64,000 nucleotides of DNA, taken from assembly GCF_900104845.1 (NCBI RefSeq), contig NZ_FNSR01000002.1:1-64000 (forward strand), given 5' to 3'. This DNA is from Paraburkholderia caballeronis (GTDB lineage Bacteria; Pseudomonadota; Gammaproteobacteria; Burkholderiales; Burkholderiaceae). Position numbers and translations under genes: made by a program. Shown here in pieces: positions 11,469 to 20,995 of this stretch. The notes below the pieces were generated by a model. The model had not been told where the DNA came from. It saw nothing but the letters and a program-made list of their open reading frames with translations, and ran no database searches. The stretch's first letter is position 1. Every line of letters begins with the position of its first letter.

Positions 11469-12368
11469 CTACTCCTGCGTCCGGTTCCGCGCGACGTCGC
11501 GCACGATCCGCACCAGGTTCTGCACGGTCGGCGCTTTCTCGCGCGGCCGGTGCACGAGCGCGATCGTCGTGCGCAGCGAGCGGCCGTTCAGGTCGTGATA
11601 GGTGACGCCCTTCGCCTGGATCTGCCGCATCGACGACGGAATCAGCGTGACGCCGAAGCCGGCCGCCACCATGTTCACGGTAGACGAAATCTGCGGCGAC
11701 TCCATGCTGATCGACGGATTGAAGCCCGCGGCGCGGCACGCGCTGATGATCGAATCGTACAGGTCCGGGCCGATGCCGCGCGGGAACAGGATCAGCGGAT
11801 CGGCGGCGAGGTCGGCCAGTTCGATCCGCCGGCGCCGCCCCAGCCGGTGCGCGGGCGGCAGCACCGCGATGACGTCCTCCTCGACGAGCGCCTGGGTGGA
11901 CAACCCGCGGCAGTCGAGCGGCAGCCGCACCAGCGCCGCGTCGACCTTCGATTCATGCACGCGGTCCAGCAGCGCGGAACTGTTGCTTTCCTCGCAGCCG
12001 ATCACGACGCGCGGATACGCGCTGCGATAGCGTTGCAGCAGCGCCGCGACGAACGGATGGAACACCGTCGAACCCGCGAAACCGAGGATCAGCCGGCCGC
12101 TCTCGCCGCGCCCGGCGTTCTGCGCCTCGGCGAGCGCGAGTTCCGCGTCCTCGACGAGCCGCTGCGCGCGCTCGCGAAAGAGCCGCCCCGCTTCGGTCAG
12201 TTCGACCCGGCGCGGATGGCGGACGAACAACCGCGTGCCGATCTCGCGTTCGAGCTTCTGGATCTGCTGGCTGAGCGGCGGCTGCGCGATGCCGAGAAAC
12301 CGCGCGGCCTCGGTGAAATGCAGGTATTCGGCGACCGCGAGGAAGTAGCGGAGCTGGCGGAATTCCAT
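11469..12368 (-). CDS. LysR-family transcriptional regulator
   Basis: 299 residues. The N-terminal winged helix-turn-helix (MEFRQLRYFLAVAEYLHFTE, then PPLSQQIQKLEREIGTRLF) is a textbook LysR head. Residues 90-295 form the effector-binding fold. It is divergent from the FUSC efflux gene with 112 bp between the starts, the usual arrangement for a LysR protein controlling its neighbour. By analogy with AaeR/AaeB the ligand may be an aromatic acid, but this is inference. A TTCGTCTCGAA partial palindrome lies next to its start. The dld gene downstream on the same strand is a second possible target. Confidence 0.9.
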   Translation of the reverse strand: MEFRQLRYFLAVAEYLHFTEAARFLGIAQPPLSQQIQKLEREIGTRLFVRHPRRVELTEAGRLFRERAQRLVEDAELALAEAQNAGRGESGRLILGFAGSTVFHPFVAALLQRYRSAYPRVVIGCEESNSSALLDRVHESKVDAALVRLPLDCRGLSTQALVEEDVIAVLPPAHRLGRRRRIELADLAADPLILFPRGIGPDLYDSIISACRAAGFNPSISMESPQISSTVNMVAAGFGVTLIPSSMRQIQAKGVTYHDLNGRSLRTTIALVHRPREKAPTVQNLVRIVRDVARNRTQE

Positions 12369-12480
12369 ATGTTTTTCGTCTCGAAGACAATGGGCGCGAT
12401 ACTGGACCAGATGCGCGGAAGATTCTAACCTTCCGGTTCGCCGCGCCGCCTCTTCGACCGCTTACGAATCGCCCACGCCG

Positions 12481-14601
12481 ATGTCCGTCCCCCGCCGCTT
12501 CCGGTTCGACCCGAACGCCTTCCTGTCCGCGCTCGCGCGCCGCCGCCCCGCGTGGATGGTGTCGTTCTCGATCGAGGAAGCGAGCCTGTCCGAAGGGCTG
12601 CGCGCGGCGTGCGCGGCGACCGCGATGCTGCTGCTCGGCCGGCTGCTCGGCGACATGCAGTTCTCGTGGGCGGCGATCGGCGCGTTCTGGACCTGCCTCG
12701 CGGACGCGGCCGGCTCGCGGCGGCGGCGCTTCTGGTCGATGGGCGGCTTCGCGGTGCTGTCGACGCTCGCCGGCGCCGCGACCGCGTTCGCATCGGGCGC
12801 CGGCACGCTGCCCGCCGCGCTGGCGATCCTCGTGTGCGCGGCGCTCGCGGGGCTGACCAGCCTGTGGTCCGCCGCCGTCTACCAGGTCGCGATTCTCGTC
12901 GCGACCGCGTGCGTCGTGATGGTCGATCAGCCGCATCGAAGCCTGCACGACGCGCTGCCGTTCGCGGGCGTCTATTTCAGCGGCTGCGTGTTCGCGATCG
13001 TGCTGAGCTTCACCGTATGGCGGCTGCATCCGCTCGCGCCGGCGCGGTACGCGATGCGGCTCGCGTATGCGCAACTGGCCGAACTCGCGCGCGACGTGAG
13101 CCGGCTGGTCGGCGCGCGCAGCGGCGACGCCGGCGCATGGGCGCAGCACGCGAGCGACAAACGTTCGCAGGCCCGCGCGGCGCTCGAAGCGGCGCGCGGC
13201 GCGCTGATCGCGGTGCCGCGCGCGAAGAGCGACGGCCGCCGCACCTATCGCGAACTGGCCGCCGCGCTCGCGGATGCGGAAAGCGCGTTCGGCTGGCTGA
13301 TCGCGGCGTCCGACGTCGCGCAGCGCGCGGCCGGCACGATGGCGCGGCACGCGTTCGCCGCGCGCGGCCTCGACGCGATCGCGCGGACGCTCGCGCGCCA
13401 CGGCGACGCGCTCGCGGCCGGCCCGGTCGCGAGCGGCACGCCGGCGCTGCGCGCGCGGCTGCAACGGCTCGCGGCACGCGTCGCCGGCGCGCTCGGCCAG
13501 CCGCTGCCGCTGCGTTTCTTCGACACCGCGCCCGACGCCCCGCCGCCGGGTCCGGCCGACGAACCCTGGCTGCGCGGGTCGCTGCGTTCGCTGCGCAACG
13601 GCGCGCGCAAGCTGCGCGACGGCGCATCGCTCGAATCGGCCGGGGTGCGCCACGCGGGCCGCGTCGCGGTCGCGACGACCGCCGCGTTCCTGATCGTGCG
13701 GCTCGCGGGCGTGCCGTACGGCTACTGGGCGACGATGGCGACGCTGCTGGTGTTGCAGCCGTCGGTCGGCAGCACGTGGCCGCGCAGCGTCGAGCGCGCG
13801 GCCGGCAGCGCGGCGGGCGCGGCGCTGGCCGCCGCGATCGGTCACGCCGTGCATACGCCGCTCGCGCTGTCGCTGACGGTGTTCCCGCTCGTGTGCCTGA
13901 CGATGACGCTGCGCCGCGTCAGCTACGGCCTGTTCGTGCTGTTCCTGACGCCGACCTTCGTGCTGGTCGCGGACTTCGCGACGCCGTCGAACGAACTCGG
14001 CCATGCGCTCGCGCGCTTCGGCAACAACCTGCTCGGCGTCGTGCTCGCGCTGCTCGCGACGCACTTCCTGTGGCCGCAGCGCGACGCGTACCGGCTGCGC
14101 GACTCGGTCGTCGCCGCGATCCGCGCGAATCTCGCGTACCTGGACAGCGCGCTGCCACAGCGCGCGGCGTCGTGGGAGCAGTGCGAGACGCTGCGGCGCG
14201 CGGCCGGCATCGCGAGCGGCGACGCGGAGCGCACGCTGCGGTTCTCGCGGATGGAAAGCGTCGTCGCGGACGCGCATTACCGGCGGCGCGTCGCGATTCT
14301 CGCGCTGCTGCGCGGGATCGCCGGGACCGCCGGACGGCTGCGGGCCGACGCGCCGACCGCGCAGGGCGCGCCCACGGCGAACCCGGCCTGCGCGTCGCGG
14401 ATCGCGGCCGCCTATGCGGACATCGAACGGCTGCTCGGAGGCGAGCCGACCGAAGCGCCGCCGCGCACGCCGTTGCCCGACCTGCCGCTCGCACAGAGCG
14501 ACGCGCTCGCGCAACTCGCGCGGCTGCGCGAACTGATCGCGGCGGGCGGCCATCCGCGTCTGCACAAACGGCCGCGCGTGAACCGGCGCATCGCGATCTG
14601 A
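12481..14601 (+). CDS. FUSC-family inner-membrane efflux protein
   Basis: 706 residues. Two blocks of predicted membrane helices (about 35-180 and 390-520) are separated and followed by Arg/Ala-rich cytoplasmic regions, the duplicated layout of the FUSC/AaeB/YccS group. These proteins export aromatic carboxylic acids such as p-hydroxybenzoate or fusaric acid, usually with membrane-fusion partners. No AaeA-like or outer-membrane partner gene is adjacent, so it may act alone or with partners elsewhere. No strong ribosome binding site precedes the ATG. The divergent LysR gene suggests inducible expression. Confidence 0.88.
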   Translation: MSVPRRFRFDPNAFLSALARRRPAWMVSFSIEEASLSEGLRAACAATAMLLLGRLLGDMQFSWAAIGAFWTCLADAAGSRRRRFWSMGGFAVLSTLAGAATAFASGAGTLPAALAILVCAALAGLTSLWSAAVYQVAILVATACVVMVDQPHRSLHDALPFAGVYFSGCVFAIVLSFTVWRLHPLAPARYAMRLAYAQLAELARDVSRLVGARSGDAGAWAQHASDKRSQARAALEAARGALIAVPRAKSDGRRTYRELAAALADAESAFGWLIAASDVAQRAAGTMARHAFAARGLDAIARTLARHGDALAAGPVASGTPALRARLQRLAARVAGALGQPLPLRFFDTAPDAPPPGPADEPWLRGSLRSLRNGARKLRDGASLESAGVRHAGRVAVATTAAFLIVRLAGVPYGYWATMATLLVLQPSVGSTWPRSVERAAGSAAGAALAAAIGHAVHTPLALSLTVFPLVCLTMTLRRVSYGLFVLFLTPTFVLVADFATPSNELGHALARFGNNLLGVVLALLATHFLWPQRDAYRLRDSVVAAIRANLAYLDSALPQRAASWEQCETLRRAAGIASGDAERTLRFSRMESVVADAHYRRRVAILALLRGIAGTAGRLRADAPTAQGAPTANPACASRIAAAYADIERLLGGEPTEAPPRTPLPDLPLAQSDALAQLARLRELIAAGGHPRLHKRPRVNRRIAI

Positions 14602-14734
14602 GCGCCGCCGCGCGGCGAACCGGCATCGCGCTTCAGCGGCCCACGGCAACGAAAGACGCGCACGACAAAACGTCAGCGAAAGACACCAACGGCCGCGCGA
14701 ACCGACGCGCAAGCCGACGCGCAAGCCGCTCGCG

Positions 14735-16282
14735 TCAGCCCGTCCCCATCCGCGTTTCGTCGACGAACTTCTCGGTCGCGTCGTCGATCACGCGGCCCTT
14801 GCGTCCGGCCGGCCCGTGGATGTAGACGGTCTTCATGTCGATCCGCTGCGGCTCCTCGACCGCCGCCGGCGGCGGCGTCATCGCGTAACGCACCTCGCGC
14901 CCGTGGTCGGCCAGTTGCAGGCGCGGATCGAATACCGAGTTGAAGCGCCACAGCATCCGCACGAAGTTGGTCTGCCCGCGCAGCAGCAGGCGCGTCGCCT
15001 GCCCGGCCGCGCCGCGCAGCGCGGCCCAGCCGAGATGCTTGCGGTTCAGCACCTGCTGCGTGCGCACCAGTTCCGCGTAGAACTCGGGCAGCGGCAGCTT
15101 CGTCGGCAGCACCGCGTGCTGGATGTCGTACAGCCGGTAGTCGAGGCTCGTCAGTTCGCGCGCTTCGCGCTGCCAGTTCTCGGTGCCCGGATACGGCGTG
15201 TTCACGCTGATGTTCACGATCTCCGGGATGTCGAGGCACCACTGGCGGATCGTCTCGAAGCGGTCGTGGTCCCAGTCCGGGTCCGCGATCAGGTTGATCG
15301 CGACCGTGATCCCGAGCGAACGCGCGAACGCCAGCGCCTCGAAATTGCGGTCGAGGCTGATCCGCTTGCGGAACGCCTTCAGCCCTTCCTCGTCGATCGC
15401 CTCCATGCCGAGGAACATGTACTTGAGGCCGAGCGAAGCCCACAGCCGGAACACGTCCTTGTTGCGCAGGAGCACGTCGCCGCGCGTCTCCAGGTAATAA
15501 CGCCTGTCGATGCCGCGCCTGCGGATCGCCTCGCCGATCGCGATGCCGTGGTCCGCGTGCACGAACGCGACGTCGTCGACGATGAACACACCCGGCTCGC
15601 GGATCGACGCGAGTTCGTCGACGACGACCTCCGGGCTGCGCGACCGGTAGCTGCGCCCGTAGAACGTCCACGCGCTGCAGAACGTGCAGTCCCACGGACA
15701 GCCGCGCGCGAACTCGATCGACGCGCACGGGTCGAGCGTGCCGATGAAATACTTGCGCCGGTGCCGCAGCAGGTCGCGCGCCGGACGCACGCGGTCCAGG
15801 TCCTCGACGAAACGCGGCGGCGGCCCCGCGCCGTCGGTCGTCAGCACGCCCGGCACTGCGAGCAGGCTCGCGCCGCTCGCGGCCGCGTCGAGCAGCGGCA
15901 CGATCGACGCCTCGCCCTCGCCGCGCAGCACGCAGTCGATCGCGCCGTCGGCATGGCGCAGCAGATCGTTCGCGGTGAACGACACGCTATGGCCGCCGAC
16001 GAACACGAAGCACGACGGCAGCGCGGCCTTCACCGCTTTCGACAGATCGACGATTTCGGGGATGTTCGCGAGATAGTTGCCGGAGAAACACAGCGCGTCG
16101 GGCCGCCATGCCCGCACGACGCGCATCAGGTCGCGATGGGATTCGACCTGCAGATCGACGAGCCGCACGTCGTGGCCCGCGTCGCGCGCGACCGCCGCGA
16201 CCGATTCGAGTCCCAGCGGCTCCAGCCGCAGGAACACACGCGTGTACATCAGACCGCTCGGGTGTACGGCAAGCAATTTCAT
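14735..16282 (-). CDS. hpnR: Hopanoid C-3 methylase, B12-binding radical SAM enzyme
   Basis: 515 residues. The N-terminus (1-140) is a cobalamin-binding Rossmann domain. The radical SAM cluster motif is Cys195-x3-Cys199-x2-Cys202 (ARGCPWDCTFC). The start MKLLAVHPSGLMYTRVFLRL and the overall length match HpnR, which adds a methyl at C-3 of hopanoid ring A using SAM. AAGGAGG directly upstream fixes the start at 16282. The gene is convergent with the FUSC gene and has no other hopanoid gene nearby; hpnR is often unlinked to the hpn cluster. Other B12 radical SAM methylases share the architecture, so the substrate call rests on recognised sequence rather than context. Confidence 0.78.
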   Translation of the reverse strand: MKLLAVHPSGLMYTRVFLRLEPLGLESVAAVARDAGHDVRLVDLQVESHRDLMRVVRAWRPDALCFSGNYLANIPEIVDLSKAVKAALPSCFVFVGGHSVSFTANDLLRHADGAIDCVLRGEGEASIVPLLDAAASGASLLAVPGVLTTDGAGPPPRFVEDLDRVRPARDLLRHRRKYFIGTLDPCASIEFARGCPWDCTFCSAWTFYGRSYRSRSPEVVVDELASIREPGVFIVDDVAFVHADHGIAIGEAIRRRGIDRRYYLETRGDVLLRNKDVFRLWASLGLKYMFLGMEAIDEEGLKAFRKRISLDRNFEALAFARSLGITVAINLIADPDWDHDRFETIRQWCLDIPEIVNISVNTPYPGTENWQREARELTSLDYRLYDIQHAVLPTKLPLPEFYAELVRTQQVLNRKHLGWAALRGAAGQATRLLLRGQTNFVRMLWRFNSVFDPRLQLADHGREVRYAMTPPPAAVEEPQRIDMKTVYIHGPAGRKGRVIDDATEKFVDETRMGTG

Positions 16283-16604
16283 GAAGCCTCCTTGCGAAGC
16301 TTCCACCCGACGCGCCGCCGTCCGCCTGCCGCGCGCCGCCGCAGACGGCGCGCCGCCGAAGGACCGGCGCGGTGGGCCGGAACGCTCGCGGTGTCATTCA
16401 CGGGAACTGCACGGTACAGACCGGAACAGCGTGGCGCACGCACACGCGCGCCACGACGGCACGGTTGTTCACGACTTTCCGTGCGAGTCTACCCGCGTTC
16501 GCGCAACGGCGCTGCGGCGCACGCAGCGGGCCTCCCGGCGCGCCGCCGGGCACGCCGCGTGCGCACGCGCGCCCGAGCGTAAGCCTCGCGCAGACACTTC
16601 GGAA
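16283..16604. other. Intergenic region, hpnR upstream / gntP downstream
   Basis: 322 bp of GC-rich DNA with several short inverted repeats (for example around 16330-16360). No gene, no clear terminator with a T-run and no clear promoter is seen, although the hpnR promoter must lie here. Confidence 0.4.
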
Positions 16605-18110
16605 TCAGAAACTGCCGAACAGCGAACCGAGCACGATCACCACGGCCAGCGCGATCAGCGCGCCGACGATGCTGACCACGACGAGGTCGCCATAACTCTC
16701 GCGATGGGTCGAGCCGCAGACGGCGAGCAGCGTGACCACTGCGCCGTTGTGCGGCAGGCTGTCGAGCGTGCCCGCCGACATCACCGCGACCCGGTGCAGC
16801 AGCGCGGGATCGATGCCTTGCTGCGCGGCGAGCTGCATGTAGGTGTCGCCGAGCGCGTCGAGCGCGATCGTCAGGCCGCCGGACGCCGAACCGGTCAGCC
16901 CCGACAGCAGATTCGTCGCGACCGCGAGCGACACCAGCGGGCCGCCGCCGATCCCGAGCACCCATTCGCGCACGACCTCGAACGCGGGCAATGCGGCGAT
17001 CACCGCGCCGTAGCCGACGAGGCTGCCGACGCTCAGCACCGGCAACACCGACGCGTTCGCCCCCGCATCGACGCTGCCGCGCAGGTCGGGCAGCCGGCCG
17101 CGGTTCAGCGCGACGAGCACGACGATGCCGAGCGCGAGCGCGACCGACACGCCCCACACGCCCGCGACCGCGGACAGCGACGTCGGCCCCCATTGCGGCT
17201 CTTCGAGATACGACGCGTCCAGTTGCGGGAACACGACCACGTTCATCACGAAGTTCGTGACGATCACGACGACGAGCGGAATCAGCGCGATCAACGCGGG
17301 CGGCCCGTCGGCCGGGCCGGACTCGCGCGGCGTGTCGCCGATCTCGGCGGGGTCGAACGTCTGCGCGACGCTCGCGCGCTCGCGCACGAGCGGCGACCGG
17401 CCGTCGTCGGGCACGGCGTCGGCGTCGCCGGCCGCGGCGGCCGGCTCCACGAACCCCTCGCCGTTGCGCTTCGCGGCCGCCGCCGCGCGGCCGAGCCACC
17501 ACAGCCCGAACCCCGCCATCACGACACTCGCGATGACGCCGAGCCCCGGCGCCGCGAACGGCGTCGTGCCGAAAAACGGCATCGGGATCGCGTTCTGCAA
17601 TGCCGGCGTGCCGGGCAGCGCGGACATCGTGAACGTGGACGTGCCGAGCATGATCGCGGCCGGCATCAGCCGCCGCGGAATGTTCGCGGAACGAAACAGC
17701 GCCTGCGCCATCGGCGCGAGCACGAAGAACGCGACGAACAGGCTCACGCCGCCATACGTGACGAGCGCGCCGCCGAGCACCACCGCGACCAGCGCGCGGC
17801 GGTTGCCGAGCTTGTCGATCATCAGCCGCGCGACCGCGTCGACCGAGCCGCTGTCCTCCATCAGCTTGCCGAACAGCGAGCCGAGCAGGAACAGCGGAAA
17901 GAACTGCGCGAGGAAACGGCCGGTGCTGAGCATGAACGTCTGCGTCCAGTGCGCGAGCACCGGCTCGCCGGAGATGGACGCGGCGAGCATCGCGCACAGC
18001 GGCGCGAGCAGCAGCACGGTCCAGCCGCGATACGCCAGCCAGATCAGCAGGCCGAGGCTCACCAGCATCCCGCCGAGCCCCAGCGCGAGCGAAGCGACGG
18101 ACGCGCTCAT
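16605..18110 (-). CDS. GntP-family transporter (gluconate/organic acid:H+ symporter)
   Basis: 501 residues with about 12 hydrophobic segments. It has the family's Gly-rich membrane motifs (YGGVSLFVAFFVLAPMA, LPGTPALQNAIP) and a charged cytoplasmic loop around 230-290 that is longer than in E. coli GntP. Such proteins import gluconate, 3-hydroxybutyrate or similar acids with protons. The ATG overlaps the stop of the patatin gene (ATGA), so the two are translationally coupled. That link favours a hydroxy or fatty acid released from lipid or storage polymer over gluconate, but the substrate is inferred. Confidence 0.85.
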   Translation of the reverse strand: MSASVASLALGLGGMLVSLGLLIWLAYRGWTVLLLAPLCAMLAASISGEPVLAHWTQTFMLSTGRFLAQFFPLFLLGSLFGKLMEDSGSVDAVARLMIDKLGNRRALVAVVLGGALVTYGGVSLFVAFFVLAPMAQALFRSANIPRRLMPAAIMLGTSTFTMSALPGTPALQNAIPMPFFGTTPFAAPGLGVIASVVMAGFGLWWLGRAAAAAKRNGEGFVEPAAAAGDADAVPDDGRSPLVRERASVAQTFDPAEIGDTPRESGPADGPPALIALIPLVVVIVTNFVMNVVVFPQLDASYLEEPQWGPTSLSAVAGVWGVSVALALGIVVLVALNRGRLPDLRGSVDAGANASVLPVLSVGSLVGYGAVIAALPAFEVVREWVLGIGGGPLVSLAVATNLLSGLTGSASGGLTIALDALGDTYMQLAAQQGIDPALLHRVAVMSAGTLDSLPHNGAVVTLLAVCGSTHRESYGDLVVVSIVGALIALAVVIVLGSLFGSF

Positions 18111-19165
18111 TCGATCACCCCTTCCAGCATCGCTTCGAAGTCGAACGTCGAACGCTCGCCGAGGCTCGCACCGTGTTCGTCGAGAAACGCGCCCGCCGCG
18201 CGACGGCCTTCGTCGAACAGCATCAGCACGAACGCCCATTCGGCGTTCAGCTTCGACGAGTAGCCGAGCGACAGCATCTTCGGGCTATGGATCCGGTGCA
18301 TCCGCATCGATGCCCAGTGCCGTCCTTCGACGCTGCCCGGATCGGCGGCCGAGCGCAGCAGCGCGATCATCCGCAGTTCCTTCAGCAGCGGCGCGTTGAA
18401 CGCGATCTCGTTCACCCGGCTGATGATCTCGCGCGCGGAACGCGGCGTCGTCGTGCGCTCGACCGGGTTCACCTGCACGAGGATCGTGTCGTTCGACGCG
18501 GACTCGCGGATCAGCGGCGTGATCGTCGGATTGCCCGCGTAACCGCCGTCCCAGTATGGCTCGCCGTCGATCTCGACCGCCTGGAACAGCGTCGGCAGGC
18601 ACGCGGACGCAAGCAGCACGTCCGGCGTCAACTCCGCGTTGCGGAACACGCGGCCGCGGCCGCTGTGGACCTGCGTGGCGGTCGCGAACAGCTTGATCTT
18701 CGAGTCGCGCAGCGCGTCGAAGTCGATCGTCTCCGCGAGGATCGAGCGCAGCGGATTGATGCTCGCCGGATTCATGTCGTAAGGCGAAACGACCCGCGCC
18801 ATCATGTCCAGCGCGAGGAACACCGGCGAATGGTCGAGCGACCAGCGGCCGAGCATCATGTCGACTATCCCGCGCCGAAACGGGCTGAGCCGCGACGCAT
18901 CCGCGACCCGCCGCCAGAACCGCGCGAGCGCGCGGCGCGCGCCTTCGGCGCCGTCCTTCGCGTAGCCGCTCGCGAGCACCGCGGCGTTCATCGCGCCGGC
19001 CGACGTGCCGGAGATGCCTTCGAGTTGCAGCCACGGTTCTTCGAGGATCCGGTCCAGCACGCCCCAGGTGAAAGCGCCGTGCGATCCGCCGCCCTGCAGC
19101 GCGAGATCGATCAGCAACGGCTCGGTGCGGATGGCGCGGGTTGTCGTGTCGGTTGCTGACGGCAT
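18107..19165 (-). CDS. Patatin-like phospholipase
   Basis: 352 residues. The oxyanion motif GGGSHG (25-30), the nucleophile elbow GTSAG with Ser55 and the catalytic Asp in YWDGGYAGNP are all present, so it should be an active Ser-Asp dyad acyl hydrolase. The C-terminal third fits DUF3734, which often follows bacterial patatin domains. No signal peptide is seen, so it is cytoplasmic or peripheral. It is the first gene of a two-gene operon with the GntP transporter. The likely product is a fatty or hydroxy acid from lipid turnover; PHA turnover is another possibility. Confidence 0.9.
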   Translation of the reverse strand: MPSATDTTTRAIRTEPLLIDLALQGGGSHGAFTWGVLDRILEEPWLQLEGISGTSAGAMNAAVLASGYAKDGAEGARRALARFWRRVADASRLSPFRRGIVDMMLGRWSLDHSPVFLALDMMARVVSPYDMNPASINPLRSILAETIDFDALRDSKIKLFATATQVHSGRGRVFRNAELTPDVLLASACLPTLFQAVEIDGEPYWDGGYAGNPTITPLIRESASNDTILVQVNPVERTTTPRSAREIISRVNEIAFNAPLLKELRMIALLRSAADPGSVEGRHWASMRMHRIHSPKMLSLGYSSKLNAEWAFVLMLFDEGRRAAGAFLDEHGASLGERSTFDFEAMLEGVIE

Positions 19166-19378
19166 GGCGGCTCCCTGTGAACTCGACCCTTCGCGAGGTT
19201 ACAGGAAAAGCGCGCTGCGCTTTCCGACGATGCATCGGCCGATGCCGCCGATGCAGGCGGCATGCGAAGAGACGCAGCACCGTCCGCAGGCGGGCCGCCG
19301 CGAATTCGCGCACGCTCGTGGTGCGGCGCGCGTTTGTTAGACTCGCCGGTGTCCGGATTTCCGCTGCGTTGTTTCATC

Positions 19379-19975
19379 GTGACCGACTTGTCCCCGCTCG
19401 ACCGCCTGCTTGCCGAGATCCGCGCGTGCCGCGCGTGCGAAGCCGAACTGCCGCTCGGCCCGCGCCCGGTGCTGCGCGCGAGCGCCGGCGCGCGGCTGTT
19501 GATCGTCGGCCAGGCGCCGGGCGCGAAGGTGCATGCGTCCGGCGTGCCGTGGGACGACGCGAGCGGCGAGCGGCTGCGCGCATGGCTCGGCATCGACGCG
19601 GACACGTTCTACGACGAGTCGCGCATCGCGATCGTGCCGATGGGCTTCTGTTATCCGGGACGCGGCGCGAGCGGCGACAACCCGCCCCGTCCCGAATGCG
19701 CGCGGCTGTGGTTCGACGCGCTGCTCGCACAGTTGACCGGCGTGCGGCTCACGCTGCTCGTCGGCCAGTATGCGCAACGGCATTTTCTCGGCGCGCGGCG
19801 CAAGGCGTCGTTGACCGATACCGTGGCCGCATGGCGCGACTATGCGCCCGGTTATCTGCCGCTGCCGCATCCGTCGCCGCGCAATCGCGGCTGGCTCGCG
19901 CGCAACGCGTGGTTCGGCGACGACGTGCTGCCCGCATTGCGCGAGCGGGTCGGCGCGGTGCTCGCGCCACGCTGA
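19379..19975 (+). CDS. Uracil-DNA glycosylase superfamily protein
   Basis: 198 residues from GTG 19379, chosen because the conserved region starts immediately (VTDLSPLDRLLAEIRACRAC). The motif VGQAPGAK is the family's water-activating loop and HPSPRN the DNA-intercalation loop. An N-terminal CRAC pair recalls the iron-sulfur ligands of family 4 enzymes, but the remaining ligands are not obvious. Expected role: removal of uracil or a similar lesion from DNA. The sequence is shorter and less typical than housekeeping Ung, so substrate range is open. Confidence 0.75.
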   Translation: MTDLSPLDRLLAEIRACRACEAELPLGPRPVLRASAGARLLIVGQAPGAKVHASGVPWDDASGERLRAWLGIDADTFYDESRIAIVPMGFCYPGRGASGDNPPRPECARLWFDALLAQLTGVRLTLLVGQYAQRHFLGARRKASLTDTVAAWRDYAPGYLPLPHPSPRNRGWLARNAWFGDDVLPALRERVGAVLAPR

Positions 19976-20021
19976 CACGCGAAACGACGGCACATGAAGG
20001 ACACCTTCGAGGAGACCCACG

Positions 20022-20396
20022 ATGACCGAACCGAAGATCGACATCCAGCGCGTGTACGATCCGCGACCAGGTCCGCATCGTGCGAGCTATCTGGTGGATC
20101 GCCTGTGGCCGCGCGGCATCCGCAAGGAGGCGCTCGCGCACGATGAATGGCTGAAGGACGTCGCGCCGAGCAACGCGTTGCGCACGTGGTATCACAAGGA
20201 TCCGGCGCAGTGGGACGAGTTCAGACGCCGCTACGAAGCCGAACTCGATGCGAACCCGGCCGCGTGGCAGCCGCTGGTCGACGCGGCCGCGCAGCGGGCG
20301 ATCGTGCTGCTGTACGGATCGCGCGATACGGAGCACAACCATGCGATCGTGTTGCGCGATTACCTGCTGGGCAGACTGTCGCGCGGACGCGGCTGA
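20022..20396 (+). CDS. DUF488 family protein
   Basis: 124 residues. The blocks RVYDPRPGPHRASYLVDRLW and PRGIRKEAL, the central WLKDVAPSNALRTWY and the C-terminal IVLLYGSRD are hallmarks of the short DUF488 type. The function is unknown. These proteins have a small alpha/beta fold with a conserved Arg/Tyr pocket. A GGAG site precedes the ATG. It starts 46 bp after the UDG-like gene on the same strand and may be co-transcribed with it. Confidence 0.85.
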   Translation: MTEPKIDIQRVYDPRPGPHRASYLVDRLWPRGIRKEALAHDEWLKDVAPSNALRTWYHKDPAQWDEFRRRYEAELDANPAAWQPLVDAAAQRAIVLLYGSRDTEHNHAIVLRDYLLGRLSRGRG

Positions 20397-20668
20397 ATGC
20401 GTCGGGCGGAGTGCCGGTGCATTACCGGTTCGCACGACGCGTAACAAGCCGTATGTGATAAGCGAAGGACGCCCGTGCGTTCAGGTGGTCGTAATGCGCA
20501 TCGACACGGCGAATGCCCACGGCATCGGGCAACACGCTGCACGATGCAAGGGAAATACCCGGTTACATGCGTGACCTCGAACGTGTGTGCTTATCTGCTA
20601 CCGTAGAACGGACCGCTCATCGAGCGAGGAGCGGGGTTGGCGGTGAAGCATTAACTGGCGACCATGGT

Positions 20669-20983
20669 ATGGGATTGGAGTGGGCGCTAAAGCATCAACC
20701 GGCAACCAGTTTATGGGATCGGAGTAGGCGCTAAAGCGCCAACCAGCAACCAGTTTATGGGAGCGGAGTAAGCGCTAAAGCGCCAACCAGCAACCAATTT
20801 ATGGGAGCGGAGTAAGCGCTAAAGCGCTAACTAGCAACCAATTTATGGGATCGGAGTAGGCGCTAAAGCGCCAACTCCGATCGACCGCCTTGCATGGGAT
20901 CGGAGTAGGCGCTAAAGCGCCAACTCCGATCGACCGCCTTGCATGGGATCGGAGTAGGCGCTAAAGCGCCAACTCCGATCGAC
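20669..20983. repeat. Tandem 44/49-bp repeat array, seven units, hairpin-forming
   Basis: Units begin ATGGGA at 20669, 20713, 20757, 20801, 20845, 20894 and 20943. The first four steps are 44 bp, the last two 49 bp. All contain a GGCGCTAAAGCGCC-like core that folds on itself. The first four units end in an ACCAGCAACCAATTT-type tail. Units 5-7 instead continue ACTCCGATCGAC, which pairs with GATCGGAGT at the unit start and gives about 16-bp arms. Units 6 and 7 are identical over their shared length, whereas unit 1 is diverged, and a still more decayed copy lies at about 20629-20668. The array stops 5 bp before the ribosome binding site of the next gene. There are no unique spacers, so it is not a CRISPR array. 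Confidence 0.9.
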
Positions 20984-20995
20984 ACAGGAGAAACG

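Noticed and set aside
12369..12480. LysR binding site between the divergent LysR and FUSC genes
   Set aside because: Only a short TTCG-TCT-CGAA element is visible, without a clear T-N11-A box and -35/-10 context, so it is mentioned but not called.
20669..20983. CRISPR array look-alike
   Set aside because: Units are contiguous at 44 or 49 bp and nearly identical throughout, with no unique spacers between repeats and no cas genes nearby.
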